Under the pieces are notes generated by a model that was given only the letters and a program-made list of their open reading frames with translations, made no database searches and was not told the origin of the DNA. Position numbers and translations under genes: made by a program. From Pseudomonas sp. CC6-YY-74 (GTDB lineage Bacteria; Pseudomonadota; Gammaproteobacteria; Pseudomonadales; Pseudomonadaceae), in the NCBI RefSeq assembly GCF_002025205.1, contig NZ_CP019947.1:69501-133500 (forward strand): 64,000 nt of DNA, read 5' to 3'. Each line of letters starts with the position of its first letter. Within the stretch, counting starts at the first letter, position 1. Below are positions 57,432 to 64,000 of this stretch, in pieces.

Positions 57432-57461
57432 GGCTGGCAGAGTCATCGCTCCTGCATAATT

Positions 57462-57488
57462 GGGCGGCCTTCGGGCCGCCCTTTTTTT
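57462..57488 (+). terminator. Intrinsic terminator
   Basis: GGGCGGCC-TTC-GGGCCGCCC with seven T residues, 30 bp after the DUF1329 gene. Confidence 0.93.
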
Positions 57489-57618
57489 ATCGCCGAACAT
57501 TAACTAGGCTGATACAGCTATTGCATGCCTGGCTTCGGGTCTAGTCTCCTGAGCACTGCTCCCATACAAAATCAATACGAGCCGTCATGACGCCTACGCG
57601 CCATCTCCGCCCATCGCA

Positions 57619-60114
57619 TTGTCATCCTGCGCCAGGGGCCTGTTACCGCGCCAACCGCCAGGGCATGTTCAGCGTGAGCAGCTACAGCGCCGTTTGCTCG
57701 CCCAGGACTGTCGCTTGCGTTTGCTGGTCGCCCCGGCAGGGTTCGGCAAGTCGGTGCTGCTCGCCGACTGCGCCCGCGAATGTCCATCCGAATACTCGCC
57801 GCTGTGGCTCAACTGCGCAGGGCAGCTAGCCTCGCCTGCGCAGTTCTGCCGACTACTGGCCGTCACCCTGGGCTATCCGTCGAGCTTGAGTGAAACGGAA
57901 CTGTTGGCGGCGGTGCAGCAGGAGGAGCGCGCGCTGTGGATCATGCTCAACGACTATCCGCGCGAGCCCGATGGCGAACTCGATGCCTGTCTCGATCGTC
58001 TGCTCTGCGCTTCGCCGGCCAACCTCTGCTGGTGGCTTGGCAGTCGGCGGCGGCCGCTATGCAACTTTCCGCGGCTGTTGCTGGAGGGCGAGTTGTTCGA
58101 ACTGGGCGGCGCGGATCTGGCCTTCACTCCGGGCGAGGTTGGCGCCTGGTTGCAGGATGTGGATACGCTGCGCTCCAGCCGCGCGGACAGCCTGTTCGGC
58201 CTGACCCGCGGCTGGCCGGCGGCCCTGCGCCTGCTGGCTGCCCAGGGCGAGCGCGAGGGAGCGGGGCCGTTGTTGTGTGAGGAACATAACGCCTTGCTGG
58301 GCGATTATATCGAGCATGAGGTGCTGCAGGACCTGCCTGCGGAATTGGGCCACGCACTCTGCCAGTTGGCGCAGATTCCGCGTTTCAACGAGGCGCTCTG
58401 CGAACACTTGCTCGGCGTGGGGGAGGGGGCGGCCTGGTTGCAGGCGTTGCGCGCCCGCGGCCTGTTCATCAATGAAGTGGAGGGTGCGGCGGACTGGCTT
58501 GAAGTCTTCCCGCCGCTGGCCCAGCTGCTGCAGCAGCGGACCAAGGCCGCACCCTGCACCAGCCTGCACCTGCATGCCAGTCAATGGTTCGCCGCCCACG
58601 GCGAAGTGCGCGCGGCGGTGGAGCATGCGCTCAAGGGCGGCCAGCCGGAAGTCGCGGCCAGTTTTCTCGAACGCTTCACTGAAGAACAATTGCTCCAGGG
58701 CCAGGACCTGGCTTTGATTCTGCATTGGCGCAACGAGCTGCCCGAGAGTCTGTTGATCAGCACGCCACGACTGATCCTGCTCAACGCCTGGGCATTGTTG
58801 CTGGTCGGGCGGCCGAAGGAGGCGCAGGTCAGCGTCGATCAGCTGGCGCGCTTTCAGCCGCGAGCCGATGGCGAACGCCTGACTGAGCTGTTTGCCCAGT
58901 GGCAAGCGATCCGCGGGATTGCCGCCTATGGTCGTGGGAATGGGACAGAGGCGCGCGCGCATTTGCTTGAGGCGCTGCCGGCATTACCGGATGCCGCCTG
59001 GGCCCAGGCCCTGCTGTGCCGTTCGGTGCTGACCCAGATCGCCATTGGCGAAGGTCACCTGGAACAAGCGCAACACCTCAGCTACGAGGTGCTAAAGCAG
59101 GCGCGGCTTTGCGGTAGTGCCGTATTCGAGGCATTGCTGGAGCTTGACCATGCGCTGCTGCTGGAGGCGCGCGGCGAATTCGCCCGCGCCGAGGCGCTGT
59201 TGCAGCGGGTACTCGAACAGATGGACGCGCAGTCGCTGCCCCGGACTCCGGTGCGCGGGCGGATTTTGCTACGCCTGGGGCGCCTGGCATTGCGCCAGGG
59301 TTGCAGCGGGCAAGCCGAGAGCCACTTGCAGGCCGGGCTCGAGGGCGCGCTGGCCGAGGGCGACCCGGGGGCCTTTCATGGCTATCTGGGCCTGGCCGAA
59401 CTGGCTACCTGCCGGCGTGATATTCCCGCCGCTTTCGCCCACCTGGGCGAAGCCGAGCGCTGGATGCAGCGCCATCGGGTTAGCGACGGCCTGTATCGCG
59501 GCGTGCTGTTGTTGGCCAGCAGTCGCCTGTGGATCTATCAGGGGCACCACGAGCGTGCTCGCGAAGCCTTGACCCGAGTGCTAGGTCACCGACTAGAGAG
59601 CAGCGTGCCGCCGCCAAATTTCCCCGAGCTGTTCCTGCGCCTGGAACATCTATTGCTGTGTCTCGATCTGGCGCGTGGCGCAGATGTCCGCGAGGCGCTG
59701 CAGCAGTTGCTCGACCAGGCCGTGGGAGAGGATCGCCAGGCGTTCGCCAGTGAACTCTGGTCAAGCTATGCCGAGGCCTGCAGTGCCTGCGCCGATATGC
59801 CGGCGGCGAACCAGGCCCGTCAGACCGCGCAAAGCTTGCGTCAGCGTCTGAACTACCAGGGCGTATGGTTCGCCGCCGACGAGCTACCCCTGGCGGCAAC
59901 CGGCGAGGTGCCGGCGGCAGATGCCTGCCTCAGCTGCCGCGAGCTGACCGTGCTACAGCTGATCGCCCAAGGCCTGTCCAATCAGGAAGTCGCCGAACAG
60001 TTGTTTATTTCCCTGCATACGGTGAAGACCCATGCGCGGCGAATCAACGGCAAACTCGGCGTCGCCCGGCGCACCCAGGCAGTGGCGCAGGCCAAGACGT
60101 TGGGGCTGTTGTAA
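57619..60114 (+). CDS. LuxR-family ATP-binding regulator (MalT/LAL type), start uncertain
   Basis: An 831-aa regulator. Walker A is APAGFGKSVLL (residues about 38-48), a long helical-repeat region follows, and the C-terminal LuxR helix-turn-helix reads ELTVLQLIAQGLSNQEVAEQ and HTVKTHARRING. Probable activator of the neighbouring DUF1302/DUF1329 genes or of a linked pathway. The frame has only a TTG at 57619. A likely start, ATG at 57587 (MTPTRHLRPSHCHP), is in another frame that would join after about 18 codons, so either the start is TTG or a one-base indel has disturbed the N-terminus. Confidence 0.85.
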   Translation: MSSCARGLLPRQPPGHVQREQLQRRLLAQDCRLRLLVAPAGFGKSVLLADCARECPSEYSPLWLNCAGQLASPAQFCRLLAVTLGYPSSLSETELLAAVQQEERALWIMLNDYPREPDGELDACLDRLLCASPANLCWWLGSRRRPLCNFPRLLLEGELFELGGADLAFTPGEVGAWLQDVDTLRSSRADSLFGLTRGWPAALRLLAAQGEREGAGPLLCEEHNALLGDYIEHEVLQDLPAELGHALCQLAQIPRFNEALCEHLLGVGEGAAWLQALRARGLFINEVEGAADWLEVFPPLAQLLQQRTKAAPCTSLHLHASQWFAAHGEVRAAVEHALKGGQPEVAASFLERFTEEQLLQGQDLALILHWRNELPESLLISTPRLILLNAWALLLVGRPKEAQVSVDQLARFQPRADGERLTELFAQWQAIRGIAAYGRGNGTEARAHLLEALPALPDAAWAQALLCRSVLTQIAIGEGHLEQAQHLSYEVLKQARLCGSAVFEALLELDHALLLEARGEFARAEALLQRVLEQMDAQSLPRTPVRGRILLRLGRLALRQGCSGQAESHLQAGLEGALAEGDPGAFHGYLGLAELATCRRDIPAAFAHLGEAERWMQRHRVSDGLYRGVLLLASSRLWIYQGHHERAREALTRVLGHRLESSVPPPNFPELFLRLEHLLLCLDLARGADVREALQQLLDQAVGEDRQAFASELWSSYAEACSACADMPAANQARQTAQSLRQRLNYQGVWFAADELPLAATGEVPAADACLSCRELTVLQLIAQGLSNQEVAEQLFISLHTVKTHARRINGKLGVARRTQAVAQAKTLGLL

Positions 60115-60150
60115 GGCGGGGAATATCTCGCCGTCACAGCGTCGGGCGCC

Positions 60151-60222
60151 ACTCGCCGCAGGCAGTGCACCGTGGTTGATCGGCGCGGTGAAAATTCTGG
60201 CGGGCTGTCGCTGCGCTCCGAA
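60151..60222. repeat. 72-bp direct repeat, copy 1
   Basis: Repeated at 60293-60364 with one mismatch. Contains CGGCGCGGTGAAAATTCTGG. Intergenic. Confidence 0.9.
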
Positions 60223-60292
60223 CGGATCGCCGCCCGAGCCGCCCTACGGACAAGTCGCCGAATTTGCAACAATCCGCAGTCCGTAGGGTGGC

Positions 60293-60364
60293 ACTCGCCG
60301 CAGGCAGTGCACCGTGGTTGATCGGCGCGGTGAAAATTCTGGCGGGTTGTCGCTGCGCTCCGAA
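60293..60364. repeat. 72-bp direct repeat, copy 2
   Basis: Second copy, 142 bp from the first. Copies are flanked by GCCCTACG-type pieces, typical of Pseudomonas intergenic repeats. Confidence 0.9.
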
Positions 60365-60402
60365 GCCGCCCTACGCTCCGAACGGATCGCAGCCCGGGCG
60401 CA

Positions 60403-61203
60403 TCAATGCAGCGCCGGCGGCGTGGCGAGCTGGTGCAGGCGCTCGACGAGTAGCATGCGTTGCGCCGGGTCGTCACAGAGCAGCAGCGCGTGCTGCACAT
60501 CGAAGCGCTCGGCCTGGGGGCACTCCAGGCGCTGATACAGTTCGGCACGGGCCAGGTGGTCGGCAACCGTGGGTGTGCCCAGTAGCAACACGCGTTCGGC
60601 ATCTTTCAATGCCGCGAGGTAGTCCTCTTCCAGCAGGTGCAGGTGCTGCAGGTTGCGCGATAGCCGTTGCAACATGCTGCGGCCATCGCAGGCGCGCATG
60701 TCACTGGCGCTGAGTTCGGCCTGGGCGCCCTGGTAGCGGGTCAGCAGCTGGCGACAGTCACGGGTATACAGGCGCCGCCCGCCGCAGGGGTCGAGCAGGT
60801 GATCGGCCCCCGCTACCCGCAGCAGGAAATGTCCGGGGAAGTTCACCCCTTGCAGGGGGATATCCAGGCGCCGCGCCAGTTCCAGGGCGATCAATGCCAG
60901 CGACAGCGGTTGGCCGCGGCGGCGCTGGATAACCTTGTGCAGCAAGGCGACTTGCGGGCGTGGCGGGCTGTCGTCTTCGCGAAAATCCAGTTCGCTCAGG
61001 CGCCGCAGCAGCGGTTGTGCCAGCTCCTGAGGCGGCAAGGCGGGCAAGCCGAGGCTGATTTGCTGCTGCAGCGTGTTGAACTCACGCAGCACCTCGGCCG
61101 GTTGCAGGGTCGGATCGTGTTCGGCAGCAATCCATAGCGCCGCCTCGAAAAGCGCGGGCGGCTCTCGCTCAAGGCAGGCAAGACAGGTCTGACGTGGGCT
61201 CAT
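60403..61203 (-). CDS. SirB1-family transglutaminase-like / TPR protein
   Basis: A 266-aa cytoplasmic protein. QPLSLALIALELARRLDIPL and GVNFPGHFLLRV form the SirB1 (Transglut_core2) motif; the C-terminal 80 residues are TPR-like helices. Function unknown. ATG at 61203 has AGAGGTG upstream; a GTG two codons earlier is less likely. Confidence 0.87.
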   Translation of the reverse strand: MSPRQTCLACLEREPPALFEAALWIAAEHDPTLQPAEVLREFNTLQQQISLGLPALPPQELAQPLLRRLSELDFREDDSPPRPQVALLHKVIQRRRGQPLSLALIALELARRLDIPLQGVNFPGHFLLRVAGADHLLDPCGGRRLYTRDCRQLLTRYQGAQAELSASDMRACDGRSMLQRLSRNLQHLHLLEEDYLAALKDAERVLLLGTPTVADHLARAELYQRLECPQAERFDVQHALLLCDDPAQRMLLVERLHQLATPPALH

Positions 61204-61382
61204 GATCACCTCTGCGCAAGACTCGGTTGTAACCGCCTTGATGGGGCGGCGTCCAGTGTTGTGCCCGGGTTTGCTGCTTGTACGGCCTGGCTTTACTCAC
61301 GCCTGTGGTTATACCGGCCTGTCCGGGCGTTTTCGGGGGCTGCACCTATACTGGCTGTAACCAGAAGTAAGGGAGCCACAGC

Positions 61383-62402
61383 ATGTTCGCCATGATGGAA
61401 GCCGCCCGACTTGAGGCCTTGCACCTCACTCAGGATCCAGTCACGGGCCTCAAGGCGATTATCGCCATCCACAACACGCGTCTGGGTCCTGCTCTGGGCG
61501 GCTGCCGCTACCTGGCTTATCCCGACGAGCAGAGTGCGATCCGCGATGCGCTGCGCCTGGCCCAGGGCATGAGCTACAAGGCCGCGCTGGCCGGTCTCGA
61601 CCAGGGTGGTGGCAAGGCGGTGATCATCCGCCCGGCGCATGTCGACAACCGCGGCGCCCTGTTCGAGGCGTTCGGGCGCTTTATCGAGACACTCAATGGC
61701 CGCTACATCACCGCGATGGACAGCGGCACCTCCAGCGCCGACATGGACTGCATCGCCCAGCACACCCAGCACGTCACCAGCACTACCAGCGAGGGCGATC
61801 CTTCGCCGCATACCGCCATGGGCTTATTCGCCGGGATTCGTGCCACGGCGTTGGCGCGCCTGGGTAGCGACGACCTGGAGGGCCTGCGGGTGGCCGTTCA
61901 GGGGCTTGGCCATGTTGGCTATGCACTGGCCGAGCAGCTGCACGCGGCCGGTGTCGAGTTGTTAGTCAGCGACCTGGATGGCGGCCGCGTGCAACTGGCG
62001 GTGGAGCAACTCGGCGCGCATCCGGTGGCCAGCGACGCCTTGCTCGCCACGCCCTGCGACATCCTCGCGCCCTGCGGCCTCGGTGGCGTGCTGAATGCCG
62101 AGACAGCGGGTCAGTTGCGTTGCTCGGCAGTGGCCGGTGCGGCTAACAACCAACTGGCCAGTGCCGACATTGGCGACATCCTGCAAGCGCGCGGGATTCT
62201 CTATGCGCCGGATTACGTGATCAATGCCGGCGGGCTGATCTACGTCGCCCTCAGGCACCGCGGCGAGAGCCCGGCGGCGATCACCACGCACTTGCGCCAG
62301 ATCAGCCTGCGCCTGACCGAGATCTACGCCCACGCCCAGGCCGACAAGCGCTCACCCGCGCGGGTTGCCGATGCCCTGGCCGAGCGTTTGCTGTACGGCT
62401 GA
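61383..62402 (+). CDS. Leu/Val/Phe-type amino-acid dehydrogenase (probable leucine dehydrogenase)
   Basis: A 339-aa NAD-dependent enzyme that deaminates branched-chain amino acids to 2-oxo acids. LGPALGGCRYLAY and GLDQGGGKAVI (catalytic Lys) are in the first domain; VAVQGLGHVGYALAEQL is the NAD-binding motif. The gene lies before E1 alpha/beta genes, as PA3418-PA3416 do in P. aeruginosa; the products of the two enzymes may be linked metabolically. Confidence 0.92.
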   Translation: MFAMMEAARLEALHLTQDPVTGLKAIIAIHNTRLGPALGGCRYLAYPDEQSAIRDALRLAQGMSYKAALAGLDQGGGKAVIIRPAHVDNRGALFEAFGRFIETLNGRYITAMDSGTSSADMDCIAQHTQHVTSTTSEGDPSPHTAMGLFAGIRATALARLGSDDLEGLRVAVQGLGHVGYALAEQLHAAGVELLVSDLDGGRVQLAVEQLGAHPVASDALLATPCDILAPCGLGGVLNAETAGQLRCSAVAGAANNQLASADIGDILQARGILYAPDYVINAGGLIYVALRHRGESPAAITTHLRQISLRLTEIYAHAQADKRSPARVADALAERLLYG

Positions 62403-62501
62403 CCTTGCTTTTCTTGCTGCTCCTGGCCGCCGACCAGCCTCAGCCGATGCCACAAGCGTCGGCCGTTGTAAGCACACTCACAAGGTGCCGAGGAAACGTC
62501 C

Positions 62502-63596
62502 ATGACCCCGCTCAACCCCGACATACCCTATACCCGCTACCTCGATCCGCAGGGTCGCCTGCTCGGCGCCTTGCCGGCGTGGGCCGACGACTTCGACTTG
62601 CTGATCCGCCTGTACCGGCAGATGGTCCTGACCCGATTGTTCGACCAGAAGGCCGTGGCCCTGCAGCGCACCGGGCGCATCGGCACCTACGCGCCGACCA
62701 TCGGCCAGGAGGCCATAGGCGTGGCCATCGGTGCCTTGATGAAACCGGAGGACGTGCTGGTGCCCTATTACCGCGACACCGCGGTGCAGGTCATGCGCGG
62801 GGTGAAAATGGAGGAAATCCTCCTCTACTGGGGCGGCGACGAGCGCGGCAGCGCCTACGTCGACCCTGCGGTGGCACAGGACTTCCCGCTCTGCGTGCCG
62901 ATCGCCACCCAGGCCCTGCATGCCTGCGGTGTGGCCACGGCCATGAAGATTCGCGGCGAGCACCGGGTCGCCGTCACCACCTGCGGCGATGGCGCGACTA
63001 GCAAGGGCGACTTCCTCGAAGCGCTCAACGTCGCCGGTGCCTGGCAATTGCCGGTGGTCTTCGTGGTCAACAATAATCAGTGGGCGATCTCGGTGCCGCG
63101 GCGCATCCAGTGCGGCGCGCCGACCCTGGCGCAGAAGGCCATAGGTGCCGGCTTTGTTGGCGAGCAGGTCGACGGCAACGACATTATTGCCGTTTATGAG
63201 CGCATGCAAATCGCCCTGGAGCGTGCCCGGCACGGCAAGGGGCCGGTGTTGCTGGAGTGCCTCAGCTACCGCCTCGGCGACCACACCACCGCCGACGATG
63301 CCACCCGCTACCGCAGTGCCGAGGAGGTCAAACAGGCCTGGCAGGAAGAGCCGGTCAAGCGCCTGCAGGCTTTTCTCGCCGCCCAGGGCGTGTGGGATGA
63401 AAGCCGCGAGCAGGCGCTGATCGGCGAGTGTCAGGGCCTGGTGCAGCAGGCGGTGGACGCCTTCGAACAGGCCGGCAAGCAGCCGCCCGACGCGCTGTTC
63501 GACTACGTCTACGCGCAGTGGCCGGCGGCCCTGGCCGAGCAGCGCGACATGCTGCTGGAACGCGTCGCCCGGCGTGAGGAGGCCAATCATGAGTGA
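62502..63596 (+). CDS. Thiamine-dependent 2-oxo acid dehydrogenase E1, alpha subunit
   Basis: A 364-aa subunit of a pyruvate or branched-chain 2-oxo acid dehydrogenase. The TPP motif GDGATSKGDFLEALN ends in VVNNNQWAIS, and the phosphorylation-loop-like YRLGDHTTADDATRYR follows. It overlaps the beta gene by 8 bp. The substrate (pyruvate or a branched oxo acid) is not decidable from E1 alone. Confidence 0.92.
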   Translation: MTPLNPDIPYTRYLDPQGRLLGALPAWADDFDLLIRLYRQMVLTRLFDQKAVALQRTGRIGTYAPTIGQEAIGVAIGALMKPEDVLVPYYRDTAVQVMRGVKMEEILLYWGGDERGSAYVDPAVAQDFPLCVPIATQALHACGVATAMKIRGEHRVAVTTCGDGATSKGDFLEALNVAGAWQLPVVFVVNNNQWAISVPRRIQCGAPTLAQKAIGAGFVGEQVDGNDIIAVYERMQIALERARHGKGPVLLECLSYRLGDHTTADDATRYRSAEEVKQAWQEEPVKRLQAFLAAQGVWDESREQALIGECQGLVQQAVDAFEQAGKQPPDALFDYVYAQWPAALAEQRDMLLERVARREEANHE

Positions 63597-64000
63597 GGTC
63601 AAGCTGACCCTGCTGGAGGCGGTCAACCTGGCCCTGCACCGGGCCATGTACGAGGACCTGAATGTGGTGGTGCTGGGCGAGGATGTCGGCGTCAACGGCG
63701 GCGTGTTCCGCGCCACCGCGGGTCTGCGCGACACCTTCGGCTTCAAGCGGGTGATCGACACGCCACTGGCCGAGACCATGATCGCCGGACTGGCAGTCGG
63801 CATGGCCGCGCAAGGGTTGAAACCGGTGCTGGAAATCCAGTTCATGGGCTTCATCTACCCGGCGCTGGATCAGTTGGTGTCGCATGCAAGTCGTCTGCGC
63901 AATCGCACCCGCGGCCGTTTGAGCTGCTCCATGGTGTTGCGCACGCCGATGGGGGCCGGTATCCGCGCGCCGGAACACCACAGTGAAAGCACCGAGGCGT
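63589..64000 (+). CDS. Thiamine-dependent 2-oxo acid dehydrogenase E1, beta subunit (cut by window end)
   Basis: The first 137 codons. MSEVKLTLLEAVNLALHRAM, VVVLGEDVGVNGGVFRAT, DTPLAETMIAGLAVGMA and RTPMGAGIRAPEHHSE are the conserved pyrimidine-domain motifs of E1 beta. ATG at 63589 follows GAGGAGG within the end of the alpha gene. An E2 gene is expected just past the window. Confidence 0.93.
   Translation, partial: MSEVKLTLLEAVNLALHRAMYEDLNVVVLGEDVGVNGGVFRATAGLRDTFGFKRVIDTPLAETMIAGLAVGMAAQGLKPVLEIQFMGFIYPALDQLVSHASRLRNRTRGRLSCSMVLRTPMGAGIRAPEHHSESTEA

Overview
This window looks like a Pseudomonas chromosome. It is GC-rich and carries an MvaT-type H-NS protein, the Pseudomonas small protein PA4642, REP-type inverted repeats, the gcvH-gcvP-glyA-sdaA-gcvT glycine cluster, and a leucine dehydrogenase / pyruvate dehydrogenase E1 pair. 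A sedentary integron with long Pseudomonas-type attC sites recalls the stutzeri / alcaligenes / mendocina lineages. The species call is an inference.

1-13.8 kb: hydroxyproline (Hyp) uptake and catabolism, almost all on the minus strand. It holds the start of a TRAP-type solute-binding protein, a DHDPS-family deaminase, an unusual proline-racemase-family protein, an amino-acid ABC transporter, an aconitase-X type dehydratase, an AraC-type regulator, a three-subunit D-Hyp dehydrogenase, 4-Hyp 2-epimerase, and a GntR/FCD regulator. Three copies of the palindrome TCGTATACGA (one with a single change) lie before the deaminase gene, the ABC transporter and gntR, so the GntR protein probably controls the locus. 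Two 148-bp palindromic elements occur here. One is intergenic. The other sits in frame inside the epimerase gene and adds about 49 residues.

13.9-34.3 kb: core genes. There is a six-gene overlapping operon (RDD, SpoIIM, DUF4129, DUF4350, MoxR, DUF58), then sbcB, mvaT, purU, a CBS protein, pirin, a chemoreceptor, a HerA-like ATPase, a Sel1 lipoprotein, a cytosolic-type carboxypeptidase, and small membrane or periplasmic proteins. Two decayed gene ends (VOC family, short-chain dehydrogenase) are visible.

34.3-42.6 kb: a complete chromosomal integron. intI is on the plus strand. Ten attC sites and ten cassettes extend leftward, with their genes on the minus strand. The cassettes encode a GNAT acetyltransferase, an HNH-like protein, several small membrane proteins, unknown proteins, and a two-gene module (membrane peptide plus 368-aa protein) that is the best candidate for an undescribed, possibly defensive, system. 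An IS1111-group insertion sequence has inserted precisely into one attC.

42.6-64 kb: the glycine cleavage / serine cluster (gcvH, gcvP, an Ala/Gly:cation symporter, glyA, sdaA, gcvT) on the minus strand, a DadA-like oxidoreductase, a DUF1302-DUF1329 pair, a MalT-type LuxR regulator with a disturbed start, a SirB1-family protein, leucine dehydrogenase and pyruvate-dehydrogenase-type E1 alpha and beta (beta cut by the window end).

All calls come from reading the sequence and from family knowledge. No database search was run.
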